Positions 8,036 to 16,932 are shown, counted from the stretch's first letter. The stretch is 64,000 nt of DNA from Geodermatophilus sabuli (GCF_010686765.1 NZ_JAAGWF010000008.1:248001-312000), one strand, 5' to 3'. Notes: generated by a model not told the origin, from the letters alone. Program-made: numbers and translations.

Positions 8036-9364
8036 TCAGGCGAGGACGTCCACGCCGGTGGACGTGGAAGAGGAGCGGGGAGCCGGGGTGGGAGCCTCGT
8101 CGGCGCCCAGCCAGCCGCGAGGCCGGCCGTCGTCGTGGTGCCCACCGGCGCGGTCGCCGGGGGCCTGCTGCTGACCCGACGACCAGGCGCCGCCGGTGTC
8201 CCTGTCGACGGAGGCGCGCGAGCAGGTCAGCCCGGCGGTCTCCAGGTCGCGTCGAAGGTCCGGCAGCGACTCGAGCAGGGCGGCCCGGGCGGCCTCGGTC
8301 GAGCCGCGCATGCTCAGGTCCACCGAGCCATGCGTGAGGGTCACCCGGACCTCGACCGGCCCGAGGATCTCGGGGGTCAGGACGACGGTCATCGTGTGCG
8401 TCCCGTCCGGGGCGGAGCGCAGGACGGCGACGTGCGAGGCGACCTGCGCACCGGCCGGTGCTGACGTCCCGGTGGTGGCCGCGGTCGTCGCCGAGGCGGT
8501 GGGAGACACCGGGGGGGACGCTGCGAGCCCAGTCACTGGCGTGATCGCGGGGCCCGGCGCCGAGGACTCCTGGTGCGGGGAGCTCGGGGCGTCGGCCGAG
8601 GCACCGTCCGCCGGCGTCCCCGAAGCTGCAGCTGCCGGGACGACGGCGCCAGGCGTCGGGGTCGCGGCGTCCGCCGTGGAGGGGTCGGACGCCGGAGTGG
8701 TGGCCGGGGCGGCCGCGAGCGCAACCGCCTGAGTCGCGGGGACCGGGGTGCCGACGGCGGGAGCGGCGGTCTCGGCCGGCGCCGCGACGACCACGGTCAA
8801 GCCGGGCAACGGGGCCACGCCGTCGGGAGTGGCCGGAGCGGCGGGCACCGGCGGAACAGCTGGCGCGGGAGTCGCCGGGAGGGCAGGAGCCTGCGCGGCG
8901 GGCAGTGCCGTCGCGGCCGCCGCGGTCAGCCGTGTCGCGGGCAGGTCGACGCCGGCAGCAGCGGCGCTGGCCAGCGGGAGGGGCGCAGCCCCGGGCAGGG
9001 CGACGGCGTCGACCACTGCGGCCGCGACGGCCGGGGTCTCCGTGGCCGGGGCGGTCGCGACCGGTCCGGCGCCGGCCACGAGGGCCCAGAGCGCCGGCGG
9101 CATGCCGGCCGGCGGGACCACCGGGACGGCCGGAACGGGCGTGGCCTCGGCCGGCGCGTCCTCGGCCGGGGCCTGGGCGGTGGGCTCGGCGGTGGGCTCG
9201 TCGCCGGGACCCGCGGCCTCGCCGGTGGGGCGGCCGCGTCCACCGGAGACCGCGTCGTCGAGCGCCGAGGCGAATCGCTCGCCGGCGGCCGGGTCGGTCG
9301 CGGGCGCGCGGGACGCCGACGCGGGGGCGACCGGCGGTGCGGCGGGCAGGACGGGCGCTGTCAT
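8036..9364 (-). CDS. fliK: Flagellar hook-length control protein FliK
   Basis: FliK measures hook length and switches export specificity. The 442-residue product has a long alanine/proline-rich N-terminal ruler (about residues 1-320) and a compact C-terminal domain of the Flg_hook type (HTMTVVLTPEILGPVEVRVTL, then LSMRGSTEAARAALLESLPDLRRDLETAGL). The low-complexity part makes long false open frames on the opposite strand. The ATG overlaps the stop of the hydrolase gene (ATGA). Export without a Sec signal is expected for the family. Confidence 0.9.
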   Translation of the reverse strand: MTAPVLPAAPPVAPASASRAPATDPAAGERFASALDDAVSGGRGRPTGEAAGPGDEPTAEPTAQAPAEDAPAEATPVPAVPVVPPAGMPPALWALVAGAGPVATAPATETPAVAAAVVDAVALPGAAPLPLASAAAAGVDLPATRLTAAAATALPAAQAPALPATPAPAVPPVPAAPATPDGVAPLPGLTVVVAAPAETAAPAVGTPVPATQAVALAAAPATTPASDPSTADAATPTPGAVVPAAAASGTPADGASADAPSSPHQESSAPGPAITPVTGLAASPPVSPTASATTAATTGTSAPAGAQVASHVAVLRSAPDGTHTMTVVLTPEILGPVEVRVTLTHGSVDLSMRGSTEAARAALLESLPDLRRDLETAGLTCSRASVDRDTGGAWSSGQQQAPGDRAGGHHDDGRPRGWLGADEAPTPAPRSSSTSTGVDVLA

Positions 9365-10308
9365 CGGTAGGTCTCCGCCTTGCTGGTCACGGCACGGACG
9401 TAGTTCTGGGTCTCGGCGTAGGGCGGGATGCCGCCGTAGCGGCTGACCGTGCCCGGGCCGGCGTTGTAGGCGGCCAGGCCGAGCTCGGTCGACCCGAACT
9501 GGCCGGTCAGCTGGCTGAGGTACCGGGCGGCGCCGTCCACGGCAGAAGCCGGGTCGAGCGGGTCCACCCCGAGACCACGGGCGGTGGCCGGCATGAACTG
9601 CATGAGCCCCTGGGCGCCGGCGGGGGAGACCGCACGGGAGTCGAAGCCCGACTCCTGCGAGGCGACCGCCGCGAGCAGCGCGGGATCGACCCCGTGCCGG
9701 TTGCCGGCGCGGGTGAAGAGGTCGGCGTAGGGGACACCGGAGAGCGAGCCGGCCGCCGCCGCCGGTGCGGCGGCCGCCTGGGCGGGCAGGACGCGCCGGA
9801 TGACCGCCGGGTCGCCGACCGGCTGCACCTTGACCGTCTCGCCCTCCTGCGGGGCGGCGATCATCTTTCCGTCGCCGACGTAGATGCCGACGTGGTCGAT
9901 GCCCGGGCGGGAGGAGTGGTCGAAGAAGACCAGGTCGCCCGGCCGGGCCTCGGACAGCGAGGCGACCGGGCGGCCCGCGGTGGCCTGCTGCGAGGAGGTG
10001 CGCGGGAGGTCGATGCCCAGGTCGTCGAAGACGCGCTGGGTGAAGCCGGAGCAGTCCAGCCCCTTCGCCGGGTCGGTGCCGCCCCACAGGTAGGGCACCC
10101 CGAGGTACTTCTGCGCCTGGGTCACGACCGACCGCTCCGAGGCCGAGCCCGCGGGAGAGGCCAGGGCGGCCGACGTCGTGGCCGTGCCGGTGAGGCCGGC
10201 GGCCGTGGCAGCGCTCGCCCAGTCCCCGGCCACCGACGTGCGCACGGGCGGGAGGAAGCGGGCCTGGATCTGGCTGATCCGCGTCTGCACCTGGGTCAGT
10301 CCGTCCAC
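9361..10308 (-). CDS. Dual-domain peptidoglycan hydrolase (NlpC/P60 plus lytic transglycosylase) in the FlgJ position
   Basis: This 315-residue protein combines an NlpC/P60 endopeptidase domain (about 58-175; GLDCSGFTQRVF with Cys86, and DHVGIYVGDG with His139) and a C-terminal SLT lysozyme-like domain (about 195-310; ASQESGFDSRAVSPAGAQGLMQF with Glu219). Both active sites look intact. Its place between fliJ and fliK suggests it opens the wall for the rod, as FlgJ does elsewhere. No Sec signal peptide is visible, so export through the flagellar machine is an inference. The GTG start overlaps fliJ by 13 bp. Confidence 0.88.
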   Translation of the reverse strand: MDGLTQVQTRISQIQARFLPPVRTSVAGDWASAATAAGLTGTATTSAALASPAGSASERSVVTQAQKYLGVPYLWGGTDPAKGLDCSGFTQRVFDDLGIDLPRTSSQQATAGRPVASLSEARPGDLVFFDHSSRPGIDHVGIYVGDGKMIAAPQEGETVKVQPVGDPAVIRRVLPAQAAAAPAAAAGSLSGVPYADLFTRAGNRHGVDPALLAAVASQESGFDSRAVSPAGAQGLMQFMPATARGLGVDPLDPASAVDGAARYLSQLTGQFGSTELGLAAYNAGPGTVSRYGGIPPYAETQNYVRAVTSKAETYR

Positions 10309-10748
10309 GGGACCTCCCCGGCGGCGGACCGGCGGCCGGAGCGGCCGGTCACGAGATCGTCCACACCTCTCTCCTCGGCAGCCTGGTCGGCCAGTCGCAC
10401 CGCCTCCAGGTGCCGTTCCCGCAGCCGTTCCAGGCCCTTGGTCCGCTGGGCGGCCGCGGTCCAGGACACGCGCACCAGCTCGGCCTGCTCCGCCGAGGCG
10501 GTGGCCAGGGCGCGGGCGGCCGCCGCGTCCTCGGCGGCCACCCGCGCGAGCACCATCGCCGCGCGGAACACCCCCGGGCCCATCGGACCGGCCGGGACGG
10601 CGGAGGTGAGGGCGGTCTCGGCCTCGGTGGCCCGCCGGTCGGCGTCGGCGGCGGCGCGAGCTGCCTCCGCCGCTGCGAGGCCGGCGGTCCGCTCCTGCGT
10701 GCGGCGCAGCTCGAGCACCGGCTGCAGCCGGAACGCGGCCCGCTTCAC
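10296..10748 (-). CDS. fliJ: Flagellar export protein FliJ
   Basis: FliJ is the coiled-coil stalk of the export ATPase and contacts FliI and FlhA. The 150-residue product is almost wholly helical, rich in alanine, glutamate and arginine. It begins with the typical basic motif FRLQPVLELRRTQER and contains long heptads to about residue 130. It starts with GTG and lies 31 bp after fliI. Identity among FliJ proteins is low; size, helical make-up and position carry the call. Confidence 0.87.
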   Translation of the reverse strand: MKRAAFRLQPVLELRRTQERTAGLAAAEAARAAADADRRATEAETALTSAVPAGPMGPGVFRAAMVLARVAAEDAAAARALATASAEQAELVRVSWTAAAQRTKGLERLRERHLEAVRLADQAAEERGVDDLVTGRSGRRSAAGEVPWTD

Positions 10749-10779
10749 GCCGTCCCGCCCCGGCGGCCCGCGAGGCCCG

Positions 10780-12087
10780 TCACGCCGACCGGATGATCCG
10801 GTTGAGCCACTCCCACGCCTCGGGCGCGTCGGTCAGCTCGCCGGTCGGCTGCTGCAGGAAGGCCTCGATCGCCGGCGCCAGCTGGCGGGCGCGGTCGACC
10901 AGCGGGTCGCTGCCGGCCTGGTACGCGCCGATCTCGATGAGCTCCTTCACGTCACGCAGCGCGCCGAGCAGCCGGCGCACCTCGCGGGCGTCGGCCATCT
11001 GCGGGGCGGGCACGACCGCGCCGGCGACCCGGGAGATCGACTCGAGCACGTCGATGGCGGGGAAGTGGCCGGTGGTCGCGAGCTTCCGGGTCAGCACGAT
11101 GTGCCCGTCGAGGATGGAACGGGCGGTGTCCGCGATCGGCTCGTTGTGGTCGTCGCCCTCGACCAGCACCGTGTAGAGCCCGGTGATGGACCCGATCTCC
11201 GCGGTGCCGGCCTTCTCCAGCAGCCGCGGCATCATCGCGAAGACGCTCGGCGGGTAGCCGCGGGTCGCGGGCGGCTCGCCGGCCGACAGGCCGACCTCGC
11301 GCTGGGCCATCGCGGTGCGGGTGATGGAGTCCATCAGCAGCAGGACGTCGCGGCCCTGGTCGCGGAAGCCCTCGGCGATGCGGGTGGCGACGAAGGCCGC
11401 CTTGAGCCGCACCAGCGGGGGCTCGTCGGACGTGGCGACCACGACGACGGTGCGGGCCAGGCCCTCGGCACCGAGGTTCTCCTCGAGGAACTCCTTGACC
11501 TCGCGGCCACGCTCCCCGATCAGGCCGATGACCCGGACGTCGGCGTCGGTGCCGCGGGTGATCTGGGACAGCAGCGTCGACTTGCCCACGCCGGAGCCGG
11601 CGAAGATGCCCAGGCGCTGGCCCTTCCCGCAGGGCACGAGGGTGTCCAGGGCCCGGACGCCGAAGGTCAGCGGCCGGTCCACCCGGCTGCGGGACAGCGC
11701 GTGGGGGGTCTCGCTGGCCAGGTCCACGAACTCGATGCCGGCGTCCAGCGGCGGTCCGCCGTCCAGCGGCCGGCCGAGTCCGTCGAGCACCCGGCCCAGC
11801 AGCGCCTCGCCGACCGGCACCTGCAGCGGCATCCCGGTGGCGCGCACCGGCGCACCGGAGTGGACGCCGGAGAGCTCGCCGAGCGGCATGCAGGTGAGTC
11901 GCTCGCGGCCGACCGCCACGACCTCGGCCAGCAGGCCGCCGTGCGGGGTGGGGTTGACCTCCACGAGGTCGCCGACCGAGGCGACGATGCCCTCGACGGT
12001 CAGCGTGAGGCCCATCGCGCCCACCACCTGCCCGGTGAGCTGGGGGCGCGCCGCGGCACGGGCGCGGTCGAGCAGACCGGTGCTCAC
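10780..12087 (-). CDS. fliI: Flagellum-specific ATP synthase FliI
   Basis: FliI is the hexameric ATPase that energises and unloads export substrates. The 435-residue product carries an F1-type beta-barrel at the N-terminus and Walker A GSGVGKST (residues 164-171). It also has Walker B LLLMDS (about 249-254) and the FliI signature PPSVFAMMPRLLEKAG. The GTG at 12087 overlaps the fliH stop (GTGA). An upstream extension of the frame runs through fliH in another frame and is not used. Confidence 0.96.
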   Translation of the reverse strand: MSTGLLDRARAAARPQLTGQVVGAMGLTLTVEGIVASVGDLVEVNPTPHGGLLAEVVAVGRERLTCMPLGELSGVHSGAPVRATGMPLQVPVGEALLGRVLDGLGRPLDGGPPLDAGIEFVDLASETPHALSRSRVDRPLTFGVRALDTLVPCGKGQRLGIFAGSGVGKSTLLSQITRGTDADVRVIGLIGERGREVKEFLEENLGAEGLARTVVVVATSDEPPLVRLKAAFVATRIAEGFRDQGRDVLLLMDSITRTAMAQREVGLSAGEPPATRGYPPSVFAMMPRLLEKAGTAEIGSITGLYTVLVEGDDHNEPIADTARSILDGHIVLTRKLATTGHFPAIDVLESISRVAGAVVPAPQMADAREVRRLLGALRDVKELIEIGAYQAGSDPLVDRARQLAPAIEAFLQQPTGELTDAPEAWEWLNRIIRSA

Positions 12088-12902
12088 GGCACCAGCACCG
12101 CCCGCACCCGCTCGAGGGCGGTGCCCAGCTGGGCGTCGATGCGGGAGGAGCCGGTCTCGGCGACCGCGCCGGCCCGCTCCACGGCCGGATCGGCGACGAC
12201 CCGCACGGTGGCGGGCAGCTCGGCGAGCGCCTCGGCGGGGATCTCGCGCAGGTCGTCCGGGTGCAGCCGGACCACCGAGGGCGCGTCGACCGGGCACAGC
12301 GTCAGCGCCCGGCGGACGGCGTCCATCACCGGGGAGTCGGCGAGCGCCAGCTCCCGGCAGAGGAGGTCCTCGACGAGGGTCACGACGATCGAGACGATCG
12401 AGTCGCGGACGTCCTCGGCGACGGGCAGGGCGGCCTCCTCCAGCTGGGTGACCGCCGCGCCGAGGGCGGCGGTGGCCGAGACCAGCCGCCGCTCCCAGCG
12501 CGCCTGCACCTCGGCCAGCCGGGCCTCGGCGGACCGCTCGGCCTCGGCGACGACGGACTCGGCCGCCAGGCTGCCCTCGGCGTGGCCGGCGGCGAAGCCC
12601 TCCCGGTGGGCGTGCTCGCGCAGCCGGGCCAGCTCCTCGGCGTAGACGTCGCCGAGCCGGAAGGAGGTCCGGTTGGCCGGTACCGGCATGTCCGCCGCCC
12701 GCCGGATCGTCGTCCGCCGCTCCGCGGTCTGCGGCTCGGGGACCGCGACCCGGGTGTAGGGCGCCGCCTGTGCCGTGGTGTCGCCCCGCAGCAGCAGGGA
12801 CTCCCGCGGTGTCCCCGGGCGTCCCCCGGCCCCGTCCAGGGTCCCGCCCCGAGCGTGCGAGGGGTGGGGGGGACGGGGTCCTCTCTCAGGCGACGAACTC
12901 AT
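12084..12902 (-). CDS. fliH: Flagellar assembly protein FliH
   Basis: FliH regulates the export ATPase and docks it to the C-ring. From about residue 72 it shows a FliH-like charged coiled coil (VYAEELARLREHAHREGFAAGHAEG) and a C-terminal VDAPSVVRLHPDDL motif typical of FliH/YscL. The ATG at 12902 lies inside the fliG end with GGGGAG 7 bases upstream; the N-terminus MSSSPE followed later by SLLLRGD also suits the family. This start makes a dispersed palindrome part of the coding sequence (272 residues). The alternative is the ATG at 12689 (201 residues), which has only a weak ribosome site. Confidence 0.75.
   Translation of the reverse strand: MSSSPERGPRPPHPSHARGGTLDGAGGRPGTPRESLLLRGDTTAQAAPYTRVAVPEPQTAERRTTIRRAADMPVPANRTSFRLGDVYAEELARLREHAHREGFAAGHAEGSLAAESVVAEAERSAEARLAEVQARWERRLVSATAALGAAVTQLEEAALPVAEDVRDSIVSIVVTLVEDLLCRELALADSPVMDAVRRALTLCPVDAPSVVRLHPDDLREIPAEALAELPATVRVVADPAVERAGAVAETGSSRIDAQLGTALERVRAVLVP
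12828..12885 (-). repeat. Dispersed gene-end palindrome between fliG and fliH
   Basis: Right after the fliG stop the minus strand reads TGAGAGAGGACCCCGTCC and ends in GGACGGGGCC. The stem pairs 12830-12837 with 12871-12878 (8 bp), with the core CTCGCACGCTCG and GGGCGGGACCC between. It resembles copies after gltA, after the 39,780 gene and at 28.3 kb. Here it stands inside an operon and is probably translated as part of fliH. Confidence 0.75.
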
Positions 12903-13971
12903 CGTCGACTCCCCGGGAGATGGTCAGCACGCCCTGCTCCTCCATGGTGCGGATGACCCCGACGACCTTGGCCTGCGACTCCTCGACCGTCCGGGTGCGG
13001 ACCGGGCCGAGCAGCTCGATCTCCTCGGCGAGGTTCTCGGCTGCCCGCTCGGAGAGGTTGCGGACCACCTTGTCCCGGACGTCGGGACGTACGCCCTTGA
13101 GCGCGGTGGCCAGGTCGTTGGCCTCGACCTCGCGCAGCACGAGCTGCAGCGAGCGGTCGTCGATGGTGACGATGTCCTCGAAGACGAACATCTGCGCCCG
13201 CACCTGGTCGGCGAGGTCGGGGTCGGTGTTCTCCAGCCACTCGAGGATCGACCGCTCGGTCGGCCGCGGCGAGCGGTTGATGATCTCGACCAGCGTCTCG
13301 ACACCGCCCACCGTGCTCATGTCCTGGTGGGCCAGCAGCGACCCCATCCGCCGGCCGAGCTCCTCCTCGACGAGGCGGACCATCTCCGGCGAGGTGCGGT
13401 CCATCGTCGCGATGCGGTGCGCGACGGCGGCCTGCTGCTCGGGGGCGAACCCGGACAGCACCTCGGCCGACTGCGCCGGCGTCAGGTGCGCCAGGACCAG
13501 GGCGATGATCTGCGCGTGCTCGTCCTTGAGGAAGGTGACCAGCTGCCGGACGTCGGCGTTGCGCAGCGAGGCGAAGGGCACCTCGGTGTAGACGACGTTG
13601 AGCCGGGACAGGATGCCGTCGGCCTTGTCCTCGCCCAGACCCGCCGCGAGGATCTCGCGGGCGAAGTCGACGCCGCCGCGCCCCACGAACCGCTGCGCGC
13701 TCATGAGGTGGTGGAACTCCTCGAGCACGCCGTCGACGTCGTCGGCCTCCACCGTGCCGAGCTTCATCAGCTCGCGGGTGACCAGCTCCACCTCCCGCGG
13801 GCGCATCTTGGCCAGCAGCGCGCCGGCCTCCTCCTTCGACAGCTGGGCGATGAACACAGCGGCCTTGCGCAGGCCGGGCATCTCGGCACGCCGGGCGACC
13901 GGCAGGACGGCGGTGGTGGCGGGCAGGTTGGGCGTCAGCCCGACCATCTGCTCGACGCTCGCGATCGTCAT
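12886..13971 (-). CDS. fliG: Flagellar motor switch protein FliG
   Basis: FliG couples the C-ring to the MS-ring and stator. The 361-residue product has the FliG N-domain (AVFIAQLSKEEAGALLAKM), the middle domain (HPQ-like HAQIIALVLAHLTPAQSAEVL, with HAQ replacing the usual HPQ) and the C-domain with the torque helix. The torque helix reads DRSLQLVLREVEANDLATALKG, followed by VRNLSERAAENLAEEIELLGPVRTRTVEE. The ATG overlaps the fliF stop by ATGA. Confidence 0.95.
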   Translation of the reverse strand: MTIASVEQMVGLTPNLPATTAVLPVARRAEMPGLRKAAVFIAQLSKEEAGALLAKMRPREVELVTRELMKLGTVEADDVDGVLEEFHHLMSAQRFVGRGGVDFAREILAAGLGEDKADGILSRLNVVYTEVPFASLRNADVRQLVTFLKDEHAQIIALVLAHLTPAQSAEVLSGFAPEQQAAVAHRIATMDRTSPEMVRLVEEELGRRMGSLLAHQDMSTVGGVETLVEIINRSPRPTERSILEWLENTDPDLADQVRAQMFVFEDIVTIDDRSLQLVLREVEANDLATALKGVRPDVRDKVVRNLSERAAENLAEEIELLGPVRTRTVEESQAKVVGVIRTMEEQGVLTISRGVDDEFVA

Positions 13972-15548
13972 GACTTCGACTCCGACAGCCAGCCGCGCAG
14001 CATCGCCGCGACCTCGTCGGGCTTCTCGCTCACCATCGACGAGATCTCCCCCCGCACGCGGGCCCGCTCGGCGGCCTCGAGCTCCATCTGCTCGCTGTCG
14101 ATCGCCTCGTCGCGGGTGCTGGCGATCCGGATGCGGTCGAGCTCGGCCATGACGTCGTCGGGCAGGTCGAGCGCCTCGTAGTCCTCCTCGTCGTCCTGCC
14201 GGCGGCGCGAGCGCAGCCAGACGATGAGCACCAGCAGCCCGATGCCGAGGGCGATGCCACCGGTCTTCACCATCGACCAGAGCTGCTCCTGCTGCTCGGC
14301 CTCGCGGGCGGCCTCCAGCTCGGCGGCGGCCTGGTCGGCGGCGGTCGTGTCGAAGGCCATCGCGGCCACCGTGATGTCGTCGCCACGCGCCACGTCCAGG
14401 CCGACCGCGTTGCCGATCAGGTCCTCGACCTGGCCCTGGTTCAGGTTGCCGGCGACGGCCTGGTCCATGACCACGGACACCGTGAGCCGGTTGATCGCGC
14501 CGGGTGCGCCCTGCACCGTCTCGACGGTCTCCCCGACGGCGTTGTTCGCGGTCGTCGACTCCTTGTTGTAGGTGGAGTCGCCGCCCCCCGCCGCGTCCGG
14601 GGCGTTCTCCGGGCCCAGCACACCGCCGACGGCGGCCCCGGTCCCGGTGTAGTCCTCGGTCGAGGTGCTCTCCGAGACCGGAGGGGTGCCCGCCTCGTAG
14701 TTGTAGGTCTTGGAGGTGGTGTCACGCCGGTTGAGGTCGAGGTCGGCCCGCACCGAGACCTGCGCGCGGCCGGGGCCGAGCACGCGGTCGAGGATGATCT
14801 GCGCGTTGGCGGCGAGCCGGCCCTCGTACTCCTGCTCCAGCTGCGACCGGGCGTCGCCGGCGGCCGCGGTGACCCCCTGGCCGGGAGCCGAGAGCACCTG
14901 GCCGGTGGAGTCGGCCACGGTGACCTGGTCGGCCGCCATGTCCTGGATGCTCGAGGACACCAGGTTGGTGACCGCCTGGATCTGCTCGCCCGCGAGGGTC
15001 GTGCCCGGCGCGAGGTCCAGCAGCACCGACGCGGTGGGCTCGGCCTGGTCGCTGACGAACACCTCCTCCTCGGGCAGCGCGAGGTGCACCACGGCGGACC
15101 GGACGCCGTCCAGCGCCTCCAGGGTCTTCGACAGCTCGCCCTCCAGCGCGCGCTGGTAGGACACCTGCTGCTGGAACTCGCTGGTGGTGATGCCCTGCTC
15201 CTCGAGCAGGGCGTACCCGGTGTCGGAGCCGGCCGGCAGGCCCTTGCCGCTCATCGACAGGCGCAGGTCGTAGACCGCGTCGTTGGCGACCATGATCGTG
15301 CCGCCGCCGTCGGCCAGCTCGTAGGCGACACCGGCCGCGTTCAGCTCGTCGACGATCGCCGAGGCGTCGCTCGAGGCGAGGTTGGAGAACAGCGGCGCCA
15401 TCGTCGGCGCGGTGCTCCAGCGGACGAAGAAGAACCCGCCCAGGAGGAGGCCGACGGCCAGGAGGCCGATGACCACCTTCTGGCCGAGGCTGATCGTGGA
15501 CAGCGTGGAGCGGATGCGCTCCAGCGGCCCGGCGAGGGCGGCGGGCAT
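13968..15548 (-). CDS. fliF: Flagellar MS-ring protein FliF
   Basis: FliF forms the membrane MS-ring on which the flagellum is built. The 526-residue product has two membrane segments, residues 26-44 and about 437-455. Between them are YscJ/FliF ring-building domains (MAPLFSNLASSDASAIVDELNAAGV; SYQRALEGELSKTLEALDGVRSAVVHLALP), and the cytoplasmic tail that binds FliG follows. It shares one base with the fliE stop. Length matches the family. Confidence 0.96.
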   Translation of the reverse strand: MPAALAGPLERIRSTLSTISLGQKVVIGLLAVGLLLGGFFFVRWSTAPTMAPLFSNLASSDASAIVDELNAAGVAYELADGGGTIMVANDAVYDLRLSMSGKGLPAGSDTGYALLEEQGITTSEFQQQVSYQRALEGELSKTLEALDGVRSAVVHLALPEEEVFVSDQAEPTASVLLDLAPGTTLAGEQIQAVTNLVSSSIQDMAADQVTVADSTGQVLSAPGQGVTAAAGDARSQLEQEYEGRLAANAQIILDRVLGPGRAQVSVRADLDLNRRDTTSKTYNYEAGTPPVSESTSTEDYTGTGAAVGGVLGPENAPDAAGGGDSTYNKESTTANNAVGETVETVQGAPGAINRLTVSVVMDQAVAGNLNQGQVEDLIGNAVGLDVARGDDITVAAMAFDTTAADQAAAELEAAREAEQQEQLWSMVKTGGIALGIGLLVLIVWLRSRRRQDDEEDYEALDLPDDVMAELDRIRIASTRDEAIDSEQMELEAAERARVRGEISSMVSEKPDEVAAMLRGWLSESKS

Positions 15549-15871
15549 CAGACCGGCATCCTCATGATCTCGGTGAAGGCGTCAACCGCCTTGTTCTTGA
15601 TGGTCACGACCATCTCGGTCGCGAGCTTCGCCTCGTTCGCGGCGATCATGTAGTCGTGCACGTCGCGCAGGTCGCCGGTGGCGGCCTGGGTGGCCAGGCT
15701 GTCGGACGCGGACTGGGTGGCCTGCAGCTGGTCCAGCGACGCAGCCAGCACCGAGGCGAAGTCGCCGCCCTGGGCGGCCGCCGTCCCGGTGGTGGCCTCC
15801 GGGCCGGCCACGCTGCCGATGGCGGGCGTGGGCATCACGGGGAACGAGATGCCGCCGATGGGTGAGGTCAT
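15548..15871 (-). CDS. fliE: Flagellar hook-basal body complex protein FliE
   Basis: FliE joins the MS-ring to the proximal rod. The 107-residue product has a disordered N-terminus and the conserved C-terminal half (LQATQSASDSLATQAATGDLRDVHDYMIAANEA, then VTIKNKAVDAFTEIMRMPV). The ATG at 15871 is 2 bp from the flgC stop. A longer frame upstream is a shadow of flgC. Confidence 0.95.
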   Translation of the reverse strand: MTSPIGGISFPVMPTPAIGSVAGPEATTGTAAAQGGDFASVLAASLDQLQATQSASDSLATQAATGDLRDVHDYMIAANEAKLATEMVVTIKNKAVDAFTEIMRMPV

Positions 15872-15873
15872 GG

Positions 15874-16281
15874 TCAGCCCCTCCCGAGGTTGAGTGCGGC
15901 CTGGTAGGCGTTGGTGGCGCGTTCGACGACGGCGAGGTTGGCCTGGTAACCGCGCTGCGCCATGAGCAGCTGGACCATCTGGTCGCCCATGTCGACGTCG
16001 GGGTAGCGCACGTAGCCCTCCTCGTTGGCGAGGGGGTGGTCGGGCTCGTAGACGATGCGGCCCTGGGGGTCGCCGCCGAACTCGGCGCGAGCCGCGCGGA
16101 CGCCACCCTCGCCGGATCCGTAGTCCACGGACTGGGCGACGATCAGCCGCTCGCGGAAGGGCTCCTCGTCGAAGGGGTTCACCGTGTTGACGTTGGCCAT
16201 GTTGTCCGAGACGGCGTCCATCCACTTGCGGTGGACCAGCAGTCCCGAACCGGAGATGCCGAGGGTGTCGAAGACGGCCAT
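15874..16281 (-). CDS. flgC: Flagellar basal-body rod protein FlgC
   Basis: FlgC is a proximal rod subunit exported by the flagellar system. The 135-residue product has the rod N-terminal motif (LGISGSGLLVHRKWMDAVSDNMANVNTV), the FlgC-specific PDHPLANEEGYVRYPDVD segment and the C-terminal MAQRGYQANLAVVERATNAYQAAL motif. The start lies 1 bp from the flgB stop. Confidence 0.96.
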   Translation of the reverse strand: MAVFDTLGISGSGLLVHRKWMDAVSDNMANVNTVNPFDEEPFRERLIVAQSVDYGSGEGGVRAARAEFGGDPQGRIVYEPDHPLANEEGYVRYPDVDMGDQMVQLLMAQRGYQANLAVVERATNAYQAALNLGRG

Positions 16282-16282
16282 C

Positions 16283-16630
16283 TCACTGCGTCCTGAGGGC
16301 GGTGCGCATGACGTTGTACTTGCCGTCGAGCGCGTTGAGAGCGAGCTGGTATCGCAGCCCGGTCTCGGTCGCGATGACCGTCTCGGCGTCCAGGTTGACG
16401 TTGTTGCCGTTGGTGTTCGTCGGTTCCAGCGAGCGCGCGATGCTGCCACCGGAGGCGGTCGGCGACTGCCCACTGGCGAGGGCGCCGCGCAGGCCGGACT
16501 CGAAGTCGACCCGGCCGGCGAGGAACCCCGGCGTCTGGATGTTGGCGATGTTGTCGGCGGTGACGCGCTGCCGCTGGGAGAGCCCGCTGAGGGCGGCGTG
16601 CAGGGCCGACGAGGTGACGTCGCCGATCAT
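16283..16630 (-). CDS. flgB: Flagellar basal-body rod protein FlgB
   Basis: FlgB is the other proximal rod subunit and the first gene of the long minus-strand flgB-to-flgE block. The 115-residue product contains the rod motif GLSQRQRVTADNIANIQTPGFLAGRVDFE and a short C-terminal helix ending YQLALNALDGKYNVMRTALRTQ. I chose the ATG at 16630; the frame continues upstream without recognisable protein. The ribosome site is weak. Confidence 0.93.
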   Translation of the reverse strand: MIGDVTSSALHAALSGLSQRQRVTADNIANIQTPGFLAGRVDFESGLRGALASGQSPTASGGSIARSLEPTNTNGNNVNLDAETVIATETGLRYQLALNALDGKYNVMRTALRTQ

Positions 16631-16932
16631 CGGGCGACGCTCGTCGAGCGGGCAGGACGGCAGGACACGATCGGCCTCCGGGTAGGCGGAAGACACTCGC
16701 GAGCGAGTGAGGGGTCCGCCGATCCGTGGCGAGGGCTGTGCTGTCCGTGCTCCTGTTCCATCGGCATCCCCGGCCCCAGGGATGACCACGTGTCGCCCAC
16801 GGGAGTGACTGCCGTTGGCAGATGGTGTGCCGGTGGCTCGTGTGGCGAACGGGGAGCGATCGTCGCCCGGAACGCGAGAGCCCCCCGGGACGCCGGGGAT
16901 CCGGCGGCCGCGGGGGGCGGGGGAGTGCGGGT
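16631..16932 (-). promoter_or_regulatory. flgB upstream region with inverted repeat and a weak sigma28-like box
   Basis: This 300-bp gene-free gap lies between the fliT-like gene and flgB. It holds a 6-bp inverted repeat, 16694-16699 with 16704-16709 (CACTCG, loop CGAG, CGAGTG). A possible minus-strand sigma28 promoter spans 16758-16785, with minus-ten GCCGATGG and minus-35 TCATCCCT at 12-bp spacing. Similarity to the fliC and csrA promoters is partial, so this is a candidate only. Confidence 0.35.

Noticed and set aside
8905..12645. Very long plus-strand frame (1246 codons) opposite the fliK-fliH region
   Set aside because: It lies wholly antisense to well-identified flagellar genes; the composition is that of a shadow frame.
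16668..16695. GCCGATCG on the minus strand near flgB as a sigma28 box
   Set aside because: No minus-35 resemblance at 11-12 bp; the box at 16758 is slightly better, and even that is weak.
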